A stretch of DNA of 64,000 nt from Aliidongia sp035943795. GTDB lineage: Bacteria; Pseudomonadota; Alphaproteobacteria; ATCC43930; CGMCC-115725. This document shows positions 36,235-44,808 of this stretch, piece by piece (position 1 is the stretch's first letter; each line of letters begins with the position of its first letter). The notes below the pieces were generated by a model, which had not been told where the DNA came from, searched no databases, and saw only the letters and a program-made list of their open reading frames with translations. The stretch covers positions 62,001 through 126,000 of the forward strand of contig NZ_DASZBY010000120.1 in NCBI RefSeq assembly GCF_035943795.1, read 5' to 3'. Made by a program: the position numbers and the translations under genes.

Positions 36235-37220
36235 CACGGTGCGGCCCGCAGCGTCGCCGCGTCGAGCCGGCTCGCGCCCCGCTCGCCCAGCAGCACCGCG
36301 ACACCGTCGACCGGTAGCACGGCGGTCAGCGCCGTCGGCGTCTTCAGATGCCGCGGCAGGAAATGGCCGCCCGCGCCGTCTTCGACCAGGATCGTACCAT
36401 TGAGCCCGACCGCAATCAGGCGGCCGTCTTCGAGCAGCGCCGCCGAGGTCAGGCCGGAACTCTGGCCGGTCTCGATCGGCCGCCAGGTGGCGCCGGCGTC
36501 CGCCGTCTCGAGCATCTTGCCTTCCAATCCGAAAACCAGCCAATCGTCGGCCGATTTGGCCGTGATCCCGAAGAAGGATCCGGCATAGGACGCCTTCACG
36601 ACCCGCCAGGTCGTGCCCTGGTCACCGCTGACGAGGATGCGGCCCGCCTCCCCGACCACGACCCAACGGTCTGCCGCTGCAATCGCGGCCGCATAGAGAT
36701 GGGAATCGGCGCCGTCATCGTCCGCGTCGGGCAGCTTGGCCGGCTGCCAACTCGCCCCGCCATCCGCAGTCACCAGCAGCAGTCCATAGGCACCCCCGGC
36801 GACGCCGTGAAGCCCGTCGGACGCCAGCGCCACGGTCAGCAATGGTCCGGCATCGAGGTCGCGTTCGATCAATTGCCAATGCTGGCCGCCGTCGTTGGTC
36901 CGGAGCACCGTGCCGTCATGACCGACCACGAGACCGTGCTTGTCGCCCGCAAAGCTGACGGCGGTCAGCAACACGTCGACCGGGCTGGGCTGCTGAACCC
37001 AGCTCGTGCCGTCGTCGTGAGAAAGCAGGATGATACCGTGCTCGCCGACCGCGACCAGGGCCGAGCCGGCACGGGCGACGCCCAGCAGCAGGCTCTGGGC
37101 GGCGAGCGGCACGATTTCCGCCGGAATTGGCGGATGATCCTCGGCCGCGGCAGCGCCGCAACCGAGGAGGAGTACCGCAACCAGTGACGCCCCTTTGAAA
37201 AGATTAGCGAACACCAGCAT
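36234..37220 (-). CDS. Ycf48-like beta-propeller protein
   Basis: Exported protein of 328 residues. The signal peptide LFKGASLVAVLLLGCGAAAA contains a Cys that could be lipidated. The mature part is a repeated propeller of the BNR/Ycf48 type: VGEHGIILLSHDDGTSW, VGHDGTVLRTNDGGQHW, VGEAGRILVSGDQGTTW and FGLEGKMLETADAGATW. Such proteins act as assembly or scaffold factors. It overlaps the DUF1329 gene by 17 bases and the RND gene by one, so it is tightly coupled to the exporter. The start at 37220 is fixed by the signal peptide. Confidence 0.87.
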   Translation of the reverse strand: MLVFANLFKGASLVAVLLLGCGAAAAEDHPPIPAEIVPLAAQSLLLGVARAGSALVAVGEHGIILLSHDDGTSWVQQPSPVDVLLTAVSFAGDKHGLVVGHDGTVLRTNDGGQHWQLIERDLDAGPLLTVALASDGLHGVAGGAYGLLLVTADGGASWQPAKLPDADDDGADSHLYAAAIAAADRWVVVGEAGRILVSGDQGTTWRVVKASYAGSFFGITAKSADDWLVFGLEGKMLETADAGATWRPIETGQSSGLTSAALLEDGRLIAVGLNGTILVEDGAGGHFLPRHLKTPTALTAVLPVDGVAVLLGERGASRLDAATLRAAP

Positions 37221-38544
37221 TCCTGAGCGTTTCCGGAGTGAAATCTTCCGGAGTGTATTTGACGGAAAAATCGATCGGGGCAGATTCGTTATTGAAGCCG
37301 ATGGCGGTATATCGGCCGGACTGGAGATCGTAGATCGAATCGACGGCACTATCGGAGGCCGGGACTTGCCAGTACTCGATGCCGTAGCTGTCACCGACGC
37401 GCCACAGCTGGCCGCGCTGGTCGTAGCTGTCGGACGTGACGGCTCGCCAGGTATCCTCGTCGAGATAGAACACGCGTTTGGCGTAGAGGTGACTGACACC
37501 AGGCTTCAAGGTCGCTTCCACGACCCAGACACGATGCAGTTCGAAGCGCAGCAGGTCGGGATTGAGAAACTTCGGCTTGATCGCATCGGCGCTCTTCGTC
37601 GTGTCCGAGGCGAGCTTGTAGTCATTGTAGGGAACGTAGAGTTCCTTGCGGCCGATCAGCTTCCAGTCGTAGCGGTCGGGCGAGCCGTTGAACAAACCGA
37701 ACTGGTCGTTGGTCCGCAAGCCGTCCGATGCCGTGCCGGGATTGTCGTAGGCAACGTTGGGCGCGCGACGGACCCGGCGCTGACCGGGATTGTAGGTCCA
37801 GGCCTGGCGCGGCTCGGCGACCTGGTTGATGGTGTCATGGACCAGCAGCACTTCGCCGGCGAGGCGGGCCGGACCGGTCACCGCCTGTTCGAAGAAGGTC
37901 TGGATATTGCCGGTATCCAGACCCGAGGCATAGGCGGACAGGATCTTTTCCTCGATGGTGATCGGCGTGTAATCGCCGCCCTCGGTCGGGTTGACCTGCA
38001 GGACCGTGCGGTGCGAGGCGAAGCCCGTGAAGTGCAGCAGATGGTTCCAGATCGCCTCGAGCCCGCTCTTGGGGATCGGGAAGGGCACGCCGCGCTTCGC
38101 CCCTTCGACGCCATTGCCATCGGGCGTCAGCTTGGCGCTGGACGCGTTCGCAATGGCCGCGTCCTCGATCACCTTCGGCATCGCCGCCGTGCGGTGGGTC
38201 GGGTAGACGTTCAGGAAGAAGTCCGGATAGCGCGCCAGCATCGCCTTCTGGCCTTCGGTCAGCTTGTCGGCATATTGCGCCATGTTGGCGGCGTTGATCT
38301 TGGCAAGCGGCTTCTCGGCCGCGAACGGATCGGCCAGATGGTCGCCCGGCTTGTAGCCGGCCGGCGGCGTTGCGATGCCACCCTCATAGGCCGGGATCGT
38401 CTTGTCGGCGTTGCCCGCCTTGATGGCGCCCATCGGCGTCAGCGTCTTGCCGAGATCGGCGGCAGTCTGCGCCATCGCCGGCGCGGCGATGAACAGCGCC
38501 GACGCCAGCAATGCCGTACGGTAGGTCTTCAAAGCCCAGGTCAT
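37204..38544 (-). CDS. DUF1329 periplasmic/outer-membrane protein
   Basis: 446-residue secreted protein, signal peptide KTYRTALLASALFIAAPAMA, then a DUF1329 domain: LTPMGAIKAGNADKTIPAYE, GGIATPPAGY, and the conserved RRVRRAPNVAYDNP and ELYVPYNDYKL. The fold is related to LolB-type lipid-binding proteins. The family nearly always sits beside DUF1302 and an RND exporter, as here, and I infer delivery of a hydrophobic substrate between membranes. GGGAGG lies eight bases before the ATG. Confidence 0.92.
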   Translation of the reverse strand: MTWALKTYRTALLASALFIAAPAMAQTAADLGKTLTPMGAIKAGNADKTIPAYEGGIATPPAGYKPGDHLADPFAAEKPLAKINAANMAQYADKLTEGQKAMLARYPDFFLNVYPTHRTAAMPKVIEDAAIANASSAKLTPDGNGVEGAKRGVPFPIPKSGLEAIWNHLLHFTGFASHRTVLQVNPTEGGDYTPITIEEKILSAYASGLDTGNIQTFFEQAVTGPARLAGEVLLVHDTINQVAEPRQAWTYNPGQRRVRRAPNVAYDNPGTASDGLRTNDQFGLFNGSPDRYDWKLIGRKELYVPYNDYKLASDTTKSADAIKPKFLNPDLLRFELHRVWVVEATLKPGVSHLYAKRVFYLDEDTWRAVTSDSYDQRGQLWRVGDSYGIEYWQVPASDSAVDSIYDLQSGRYTAIGFNNESAPIDFSVKYTPEDFTPETLRNAGVR

Positions 38545-38573
38545 CGACCGGCCCTCCCTTGGGATTATTATTC

Positions 38574-40559
38574 TTAGAATGAATATTTGACGTTGAGCGC
38601 CAAGAAGTCGCGATCGGTCAGCAGATCCTGGCCCTTGCCGCCGAAGTAGTTCGTGTAGGACACCTCGGCCGCCCAGGCGTTCTGGTAGGTCGCCGTCAGG
38701 GCGAGACCAACCGCCTTGCGTCCCGCGATGAAATTGCCGGGACCGGGACCGGGCGAGATGCCGTTGATGTCCTGGGCGAAGGACAGCGACGGGGTCAGGT
38801 TGACCGGCCCGATCGCCGCCAGATAGTCGGCGCTGACGCGCAAGCGATAGCCCCAGGAGAACTTGGTCGGGAAGCCGCCGACCTGAACGTCCTGCGCCGC
38901 CGTGTTCGGATAGTTCGGGTTGCCGCTGACCGGCGTGTTCGGCCCGTTGTACGGCAGGGCCTCGTGGCTCTCCAGCCCCGGCACGTAGTCGGCACCGACC
39001 TCGCCCACGAACACCAGCTGATCGGCGCCCAGATGCGGGCCCATCACCTTGGTGCCGGTGAACTGCAGCTGCTGGACGTCGTGGTTCTCGTAGCCCTGCC
39101 AGTTGTAGCTATAGAACTTGGTGTAGTTCGCGGCGGTGATGCCGCCGGCGCGCTTGATCAGCGCATTGGTATTGAGCCCGGCCAGGATGGCGTTCAGGGT
39201 CGCCACCGAGCCCGATGCCTTGCCAAGGTCGACGAAAGTCGGCGCCAGGCCGGCCTGCAGCACGTCGGCGAAGTTGATTTGCAGCGGAACGTCGAGCTTG
39301 TAGCTGTATTCGCCCTGGAACGACCAGTCGCCGATCTGCGTGCTGAAGCTGACGGCCGGCGTCTTGATGGTCTGCGGATAGCTCGCGTAGTAGTTCGCCG
39401 CGGCACCGGCGCCCTGGATCGCATAGGCGCCGGCGATCGACGCCTGGTTGGCCAGGATCGGTCCGACGAGCGCCGGGTCGCTCGCCAGCGCCTTGACGAC
39501 GCCGCCCACGACCGCGGCCACACCCTTGTTCACGCCCGCGAGGCTTGCGGCCTGCGAACCCGACTGGAAATTCAGGATCGGCAGATTGCTGGCGGCCTGG
39601 ATGTAGTAGAAGCCGAATTCCGTGGCATTGAGCCAGGGCGCGGTGTAGCGCAGCGCCACGCCATACTGGTTCCAGTTGGTCGGCTCGTGGTCCCTGCTGC
39701 GCGGTGCCACCAGATTGCCCGGCAGGTTGACGAAGCCGGGAATGAGCGGCTGGTCGGCCGCGAAGCGCCGATCGGCGAACGTGTCGCCGTTCAGCGTCAC
39801 GTAGTTGCTGCCGGGCGAAACCAGGTCCTGGGTCGAGAAATAGGTGCCATTCGGATCGATGTCGGTCTTCTGCCACTGCCACTGGTAATAGGCTTCGATC
39901 GACAGGTCCTTGGTGATCTGCGTCGAGAAATCCGTGACCGGGATCGGCAGGATCGCCTCGCGCAGCTCCGATCCCGGCGAGCGCAGCGCGGTCACGTCGA
40001 ACGGGTTGAAGGCATTGATGCCGCCCGGGATGAAGGTGCTCTCACCCCAGTTCAGCGCCATCCGGCCGATACGCGCATCGACGCGATGGTCGAACAGGTC
40101 GAAGTGCCCATAGCCGTAGGCGTCGAGCAGGCGGCCGCCGAAGCCGGCCTGGTCGACGGCCTGGTGGGACAGCGGCATGAAATCGGTATTGTGCGCGTCG
40201 TAGTTGATGAAATCGACGAACTCCGTCGCCCGCGCGAAGAAGCCGAAGTCGTTCTTGTCGAGCTTCAGTTCCTCGGTCGCCCGCAACGGCGCCGATACTG
40301 GACCGGTGCCGTAGTTGAGATCGCCGTTATCCTGGTTGGTACTCGCCGCACGGCCGCCGTTGGCCCGCCCGATCAGGTCGGGGTTGCGGCCCTGCACGCG
40401 GTCGAGCACGCCGATCGACACGGTCGTGTCGAAGCTGCCCTCCCAACCGCCGAGCGTGAAATCCGTCGCGTGTGCCGGACCTGCCGCCCACAGCAGCGCG
40501 GACGCGCTCGCCCCGACCAGCAGTCCACGGATTGCAAAATCCTGCCGACGTCTTGCCAT
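38574..40559 (-). CDS. DUF1302 outer-membrane beta-barrel protein
   Basis: 661-residue outer-membrane protein. A signal peptide ending AAGPAHA precedes DFTLGGWEGSFDTTVSIGV, then strand-rich sequence with alternating aromatics, and a C-terminal phenylalanine in LNVKYSF, the usual barrel-insertion signal. DUF1302 members are presumed outer-membrane channels or receptors for hydrophobic compounds. The ATG at 40559 gives the signal peptide; an ATG 35 codons upstream does not. It is the first structural gene after tetR. Confidence 0.92.
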   Translation of the reverse strand: MARRRQDFAIRGLLVGASASALLWAAGPAHATDFTLGGWEGSFDTTVSIGVLDRVQGRNPDLIGRANGGRAASTNQDNGDLNYGTGPVSAPLRATEELKLDKNDFGFFARATEFVDFINYDAHNTDFMPLSHQAVDQAGFGGRLLDAYGYGHFDLFDHRVDARIGRMALNWGESTFIPGGINAFNPFDVTALRSPGSELREAILPIPVTDFSTQITKDLSIEAYYQWQWQKTDIDPNGTYFSTQDLVSPGSNYVTLNGDTFADRRFAADQPLIPGFVNLPGNLVAPRSRDHEPTNWNQYGVALRYTAPWLNATEFGFYYIQAASNLPILNFQSGSQAASLAGVNKGVAAVVGGVVKALASDPALVGPILANQASIAGAYAIQGAGAAANYYASYPQTIKTPAVSFSTQIGDWSFQGEYSYKLDVPLQINFADVLQAGLAPTFVDLGKASGSVATLNAILAGLNTNALIKRAGGITAANYTKFYSYNWQGYENHDVQQLQFTGTKVMGPHLGADQLVFVGEVGADYVPGLESHEALPYNGPNTPVSGNPNYPNTAAQDVQVGGFPTKFSWGYRLRVSADYLAAIGPVNLTPSLSFAQDINGISPGPGPGNFIAGRKAVGLALTATYQNAWAAEVSYTNYFGGKGQDLLTDRDFLALNVKYSF

Positions 40560-40671
40560 CTCATCCCCCCCTGTCGAACGCGTTGCCCGCGCCCAATGTT
40601 TTGTCGCAAGAACCCTCATCGTCCCGACACCGGCTCTCTCGTGAAGCCGTGCGCCGTCCTTCATCCTCGGG

Positions 40672-41307
40672 TCAGCCGTCGACCGCCCGTTTCATCGGTG
40701 CGATCTTTCCGCCCGCCCCTGCGCTCATGAATGGCTGCATCAGGTCCGACCACAGGCGCCGCAAGGTGGCGCCCCCGGTCGGATCGCCGGCCAGCATGTC
40801 CTGCACCGCCATGCCGCGCAGCATGTAGACCGTCAGCGTGGCGATATTTGCCGCCATGTCCTGGGCGGCATCGTCGCCGCTGCCGCGCCAGGCCTCCTGG
40901 ATGCCGCCGATCAGGCCGGCGAACACCGGTCCCAGACGGCCGCGCAGATCCGCCTCGGTCCGGCAGGCGACCGTCAGTTCGAACAGCACGTCGCGGTAGC
41001 GGCTCTGGTAGAATTTCTGCCAGATCTTCTCGATCAGCACCGGATCATGATGCCGTTCGGCCGCCGCGAATTCGTCCGCCGCCCGTCGCGTCTCGGCGAT
41101 CATCACTTCCGCCGCGGCCGCGATCAGTTCGTTGCGGGTCGCGAAATGATGCGCCCAGGTGCCCTTCGACACGCCGGCCCGCTCCAGGATCCGCGACAGG
41201 CTGGCGCCATGAAAACCGAACTCCTGCAGGCAGTCGAGCGTCGCATCGACCAGCAGATCGCGGGTCTGGCGGCTTCTCTCCTGTGGTGGCCTGACGAGTT
41301 TCGACAC
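40672..41307 (-). CDS. TetR/AcrR family repressor
   Basis: Transcriptional regulator of about 211 residues. The N-terminal helix-turn-helix is clear (RQTRDLLVDATLDCLQEFGF, ASLSRILERAGVSKGTWAHH), with a helical ligand-binding domain after it. The start is a GTG at 41307 or a TTG three codons earlier; neither has a good ribosome site. A perfect palindrome stands just upstream. It reads into DUF1302-DUF1329-Ycf48-RND on the same strand with a gap of about 110 bases, so it probably controls itself and that operon. Confidence 0.92.
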   Translation of the reverse strand: MSKLVRPPQERSRQTRDLLVDATLDCLQEFGFHGASLSRILERAGVSKGTWAHHFATRNELIAAAAEVMIAETRRAADEFAAAERHHDPVLIEKIWQKFYQSRYRDVLFELTVACRTEADLRGRLGPVFAGLIGGIQEAWRGSGDDAAQDMAANIATLTVYMLRGMAVQDMLAGDPTGGATLRRLWSDLMQPFMSAGAGGKIAPMKRAVDG

Positions 41308-41324
41308 GCGGATCAACCCAAAAA

Positions 41325-41338
41325 ACCGACTGGTCGGT
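41325..41338. promoter_or_regulatory. TetR-type operator
   Basis: ACCGAC-TG-GTCGGT is a perfect inverted repeat immediately upstream of the tetR start. The sequence is like operators of many TetR/AcrR repressors, and its position over the promoter fits autorepression. Confidence 0.7.
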
Positions 41339-41578
41339 CTAGAGTGACACGCGGAATCCGGCTGTCAAGAAGGCAGCAAGCTTCCATTGCGCTTTTACGC
41401 AACAGAAACTTGCGGCCTTCTCAAGTTACTGCTGATTCCAGGCGAATTCTTCGCGAATATTTGTGCAGCGCAAAATGAAAGAAGCGCCCGCTCGCCAGTC
41501 GAAGCAATCGGCGATGGCGGCCTTCATGCCGCGCACGCTGCCGTCTGCCGCATTTTCAAGAGCGTAAGATTTGATCGG

Positions 41579-41794
41579 TTAGAGGAACTTCGGCTCGATG
41601 CGAACGCCGCGAGACGGTTCCGACAGCGGGGCCCGGAACCGATCCACCTGGCCCGCCGGCCGGACCACCAGCCGGAAGACCGGCATCATGCCCGGGTTGC
41701 CTTTCCGGCCGAACGGCAGGGTACCCAAGGTGCGTAACGTATCGACCGCAGCCTTCACGGCCAGAATGCCACCCAGGATGTCGTGCCCGTCCAT
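41579..41794 (-). CDS. Small hypothetical protein, 71 residues
   Basis: Not recognised. The ATG at 41794-41792 has an excellent ribosome site (GGAGAGG, six to eight bases upstream) and a promoter-like TATAAT further upstream, which makes it likely to be real. The product begins MDGHDILGGILAVKAAVDTL and has a basic middle (PFGRKGNPG) and tail; there is no signal peptide or membrane helix. It is divergent from galB. The roughly 240 bases between it and tetR are A+T-richer than the surroundings and hold nothing I can name. Confidence 0.5.
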   Translation of the reverse strand: MDGHDILGGILAVKAAVDTLRTLGTLPFGRKGNPGMMPVFRLVVRPAGQVDRFRAPLSEPSRGVRIEPKFL

Positions 41795-41807
41795 TTCACC
41801 TCTCCTG

Positions 41808-41860
41808 CCCAGATCACCCATTATAGAACATATCGAGAACAATCGATACTCTGATCTGGG
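41808..41860 (-). promoter_or_regulatory. Nested inverted repeats over a promoter
   Basis: Outer arms CCCAGATCA (41808-41816) and TGATCTGGG (41852-41860) are exact complements. Inside lies TATCGA-N6-TCGATA (41831-41848), also perfect. On the minus strand TATAAT (41825-41820) is a consensus -10 element, with the inner palindrome over the -35 position. This looks like a repressible promoter for the small gene at 41579-41794. Confidence 0.55.
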
Positions 41861-41894
41861 TGCCATCGGCGCGGCACTTCGTCTGGTGTCCATG

Positions 41895-41921
41895 CCACCT
41901 ATAGCCGGGGGCTATAGGTGG
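41895..41921. promoter_or_regulatory. 27-base perfect palindrome upstream of galB
   Basis: CCACCTATAGCC and GGCTATAGGTGG flank three Gs, a perfect 12-bp inverted repeat 80 bases before the galB ATG. No U-tract follows, so termination is unlikely. It is either a protein-binding operator or a stable leader hairpin. Confidence 0.55.
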
Positions 41922-42001
41922 GCCGGAAGAAACGATACGACAGGCATGCCGGTCCTCATCGATAGTCGGGGGCTCGGAAAGTCGTTCTTCAGGAGACCAT
42001 C

Positions 42002-42724
42002 ATGACCGAAGCCGGCACCGCCCTGGTGGTCAGCGCCCATTCCGCCGATTTCGTCTGGCGGGCCGGCGGCGCGATAGCGCTTCACGCCGAACGTGGCCTC
42101 GCCGTGACCGTGATCTGCCTGTCCTACGGCGAACGCGGAGAATCCGCCAAATTATGGCGCCTGCCCGGCATGACGCTGGACCGGGTCAAGACCGACCGCC
42201 GCAAGGAGGCCGAGAGGGCGGCCCAAGCGCTGGGCGCCGCCGACATCCAGTTCTGGGACCTGGGCGACTATCCGCTGACCCTGACTCAGGAGTCGTTGTT
42301 CCGCCTGGTCGACGTCTACCGCGCCATCCGCCCGGCCTTCGTCCTGACCCATTCGCACCAGGACATCTATAACCACGATCATCCGGCCACGACCGAATTC
42401 GCCCAGCACGCCCGCATCGTGGCGCAGGCCCATGGCCATAACCCGGGGCAGAAGGTCCTGGGCGCGCCGCCGGTATTCCTGTTCGAGCCGCATCAGCCGG
42501 AGCAATGCGACTGGAAGCCCGACATGCTGCTGGACATCACCCCGGTCTGGGACAAGAAGCGCGCCGCGATCGAGTGCATGGCCGGCCAGGAGCATCTCTG
42601 GGAATATTACGAGCGCGTCGCCCGGCAGCGCGGCGCGCAGGCGGCCCGCAATTCCGACAAGAAGATCACCTATGGCGAAGGCTACGAGGCGGTATTCCCC
42701 CACGTCGTCGAGAGTCTGGCGTGA
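42002..42724 (+). CDS. galB: 4-oxalomesaconate hydratase (PIG-L/LmbE fold)
   Basis: 240-residue zinc-dependent PIG-L fold protein. The start ALVVSAHSADFVWRAGGAIA, the CLSYGERGESAKLWR segment, and FEPHQPEQCDWKPD followed by GQEHLWEYYERVA closely follow GalB of Pseudomonas putida as I know it. GalB hydrates 4-oxalomesaconate in the gallate and protocatechuate 4,5-cleavage pathway. AGGAG lies seven bases before the ATG. No ring-cleavage dioxygenase or aldolase is in the window. Its stop overlaps the next gene (GTGA). A plain PIG-L deacetylase is the alternative. Confidence 0.8.
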   Translation: MTEAGTALVVSAHSADFVWRAGGAIALHAERGLAVTVICLSYGERGESAKLWRLPGMTLDRVKTDRRKEAERAAQALGAADIQFWDLGDYPLTLTQESLFRLVDVYRAIRPAFVLTHSHQDIYNHDHPATTEFAQHARIVAQAHGHNPGQKVLGAPPVFLFEPHQPEQCDWKPDMLLDITPVWDKKRAAIECMAGQEHLWEYYERVARQRGAQAARNSDKKITYGEGYEAVFPHVVESLA

Positions 42725-43590
42725 CCCGGACGCTCACCGCGGCGCTCGGCCGCTACCGCCACACGGCGGCGCTGCGCGACGGCGAGGTCTCGTCACCCTC
42801 GATCGCATTCGAGTTCGCGGAGATCACCCCGATCAGCCGGGCCTTCGCACCGATGGTGCGCCAGCAGCGCTTCGACGTCGCGGAAATGGCCATCGCGACG
42901 GCGCTGCAGGCCCTGGCCTATGGCAAGCCCATCACCGTGCTGCCGGTCGCCGTCGCCGCACGCTTTCAGGAAGGCGCGCTCTTGTGCCGGACCGACAGCG
43001 ACATGCGCGACCCGGCCGACCTGGTCGGGCGCCGGATCGGCGTGCGCGCCTATGGCCAGACCACGGCGATGTGGCTGCGCGGCATCCTGGCCGACGGCGA
43101 TGGCCTGGATCCGGCAGCATCCCGCTGGACGACGTTCGAAGAGGCCCATGTCGCCGAATATGGCGATCCGCCCTGGGCCGAACGGGCGCCGCCGGGGGCC
43201 AACCTGCTCGACATGCTAAGGGACGGTACGCTCGATGCCGCGATCGTCGGCAACGATGTGCCCGACGATCCCGCGTTCCGCACCCTGTTTGCCGACCCGA
43301 CCGCCGCGGCGGCCCGATTCCGCGCCACCCATGGCTTCATGCCGGTCAACCACCTGGTCGTGGTGCGCCGCAGCCTGGCCGAGGAGGATCCGGCGCTGAT
43401 CGCCGAGCTGGTCCGGCTGTTCGAACGCTCGCGGGATGCGGCAGACCCGGGCGGCAGCCCGGCTCCACCGATCGGCTACGCCGCGGTCGCCCCTTCCTGG
43501 ACCCTTGCCGCCCGCTATTGCATGGCACAGGGGCTGCTGCCGGAAACAGTGTCGGCGGAGGCGCTGTGGCCCGGCCCTCCCACGGCTTGA
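42721..43590 (+). CDS. 4,5-dihydroxyphthalate decarboxylase-like / substrate-binding-fold protein
   Basis: 289-residue protein without a signal peptide. It starts TRTLTAALGRYRHTAALRDG and continues with RQQRFDVAEMAIATALQAL and DLVGRRIGVRAYGQTTAMWL, the pattern of the 4,5-dihydroxyphthalate decarboxylase family, which shares the periplasmic-binding-protein fold. The lack of a signal peptide favours a cytoplasmic enzyme over a transport protein. Coupling to galB (four-base overlap) supports a role in aromatic acid breakdown, though the true substrate is unknown. Confidence 0.7.
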   Translation: MTRTLTAALGRYRHTAALRDGEVSSPSIAFEFAEITPISRAFAPMVRQQRFDVAEMAIATALQALAYGKPITVLPVAVAARFQEGALLCRTDSDMRDPADLVGRRIGVRAYGQTTAMWLRGILADGDGLDPAASRWTTFEEAHVAEYGDPPWAERAPPGANLLDMLRDGTLDAAIVGNDVPDDPAFRTLFADPTAAAARFRATHGFMPVNHLVVVRRSLAEEDPALIAELVRLFERSRDAADPGGSPAPPIGYAAVAPSWTLAARYCMAQGLLPETVSAEALWPGPPTA

Positions 43591-43653
43591 ACGAACGTTT
43601 TGCGGCTTTATCGAAAGTGACCTGCCTTGAATGATTCCGGACCGGCCCCCGCG

Positions 43654-44808
43654 ATGCGCCTCGCACCGCGCGTCACCAACCTCAAAGCCTCCGCCACGGT
43701 CGAGATGACCGAACGGGTCCGCGCCGCCCGCGCCGCCGGCCGCAAGATCATCGGCCTGTCGAGCGGCGACCCGAACATCGCGACCGACCCCCGGATCGTC
43801 GATGCCGCGACCAAGGCGCTGCGCGACGGCGACACGCATTATGTCTCTTCCAACGGCAACCCGGCTTTACGCGACGCGGTGGCGGCGCGCGAGCTGCTGC
43901 GTACCGGGGCGTCCTATGCCCCGACCGACATCCTGATCACGCCCGGCGGCAAGTTCGCCCTGCTCGCCGCGCTCATGGCGGTCGTTTCGGCCGGCGACGA
44001 GGTGCTGGTGCCGGAACCGGGCTGGGTCAGCTATGGCCCCTGCATCCAGCTGTGCGGCGGCGTGCCGGTGCCGCTCGCCATGCTGGACCGGATCGACATC
44101 GACCAGCTGGCCGCCGCGATCACGCCCCGCACGGTCGCGATCATCCTCAATTCGCCGGTCAACCCGACCGGCCGCGTGCTGCCGCAGGACGAGATCGCAG
44201 CTGTCGTGGCCTTGGCCGAGCGGCACAATCTGTGGATCGTGTTCGACCAGGTCTATTCCGACCTGCTGCATGAGGGCCGGTTCTGCGCGCCGCAGGCGAC
44301 GCCCGAGGGATCGGCGCGCACCCTGGTGGTCGACAGCTTTTCGAAGACTTTCGGCATGACCGGCTGGCGGCTGGGCTCGCTCGCGGTGCCAGGCGGGCTG
44401 ATCAAGTCGTTCCAGCGCTTCATGCAGCATTCGGTCTATTGCGTGCCGGGCTTCGTCCAGCAGGCCGGAGAGGTGGCGCTCTCGCTCTATGACGAGCTGG
44501 TGCCGCAATATCGCGAGATGTTCCGGGCGCGCCAGACCTTGGCGGCCGCCCGCCTCGACGCCATCCCGGGCGTCACTTGCGTGGCGCCGACCGCCGGCTT
44601 CTACGTCTTTCCCGCCGTAGGCCCGGCCGATGCCGCGGTGTCGGCGCGCTGGCTCGATGCGCTCGACGTCGCCAGCGTTCCGGGCTCGGCCTTCGGGGCC
44701 GCCGGGGCCGGGCATGTCCGCCTGTCGCTGTCGACCAGCGATGCCGATCTCGTCGAGGCCATGGACCGGATCCAGCGCCTGGCCCAGCAGGAGGGAGCGT
44801 CCCGATGA
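43654..44808 (+). CDS. Class I PLP-dependent aminotransferase
   Basis: 384-residue aspartate-aminotransferase-family enzyme. RLAPRVTNLKASATVEMTER, GLSSGDPNIATDP, NSPVNPTGRVLP, the PLP-lysine segment VDSFSKTFGMTGWRLG and the substrate Arg region GHVRLSLSTS are in place. Substrate unknown. The ATG at 43654 fits the family start; a TTG nine codons upstream is also open. It overlaps the following solute-binding gene by four bases (ATGA), so it probably uses or produces the amino acid carried by that transporter. Confidence 0.88.
   Translation: MRLAPRVTNLKASATVEMTERVRAARAAGRKIIGLSSGDPNIATDPRIVDAATKALRDGDTHYVSSNGNPALRDAVAARELLRTGASYAPTDILITPGGKFALLAALMAVVSAGDEVLVPEPGWVSYGPCIQLCGGVPVPLAMLDRIDIDQLAAAITPRTVAIILNSPVNPTGRVLPQDEIAAVVALAERHNLWIVFDQVYSDLLHEGRFCAPQATPEGSARTLVVDSFSKTFGMTGWRLGSLAVPGGLIKSFQRFMQHSVYCVPGFVQQAGEVALSLYDELVPQYREMFRARQTLAAARLDAIPGVTCVAPTAGFYVFPAVGPADAAVSARWLDALDVASVPGSAFGAAGAGHVRLSLSTSDADLVEAMDRIQRLAQQEGASR

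Noticed and set aside
41387..41737. 116-residue plus-strand frame between tetR and galB
   Set aside because: No ribosome site, His/Arg-rich shadow composition in its second half, and it overlaps the better-supported small gene on the other strand.
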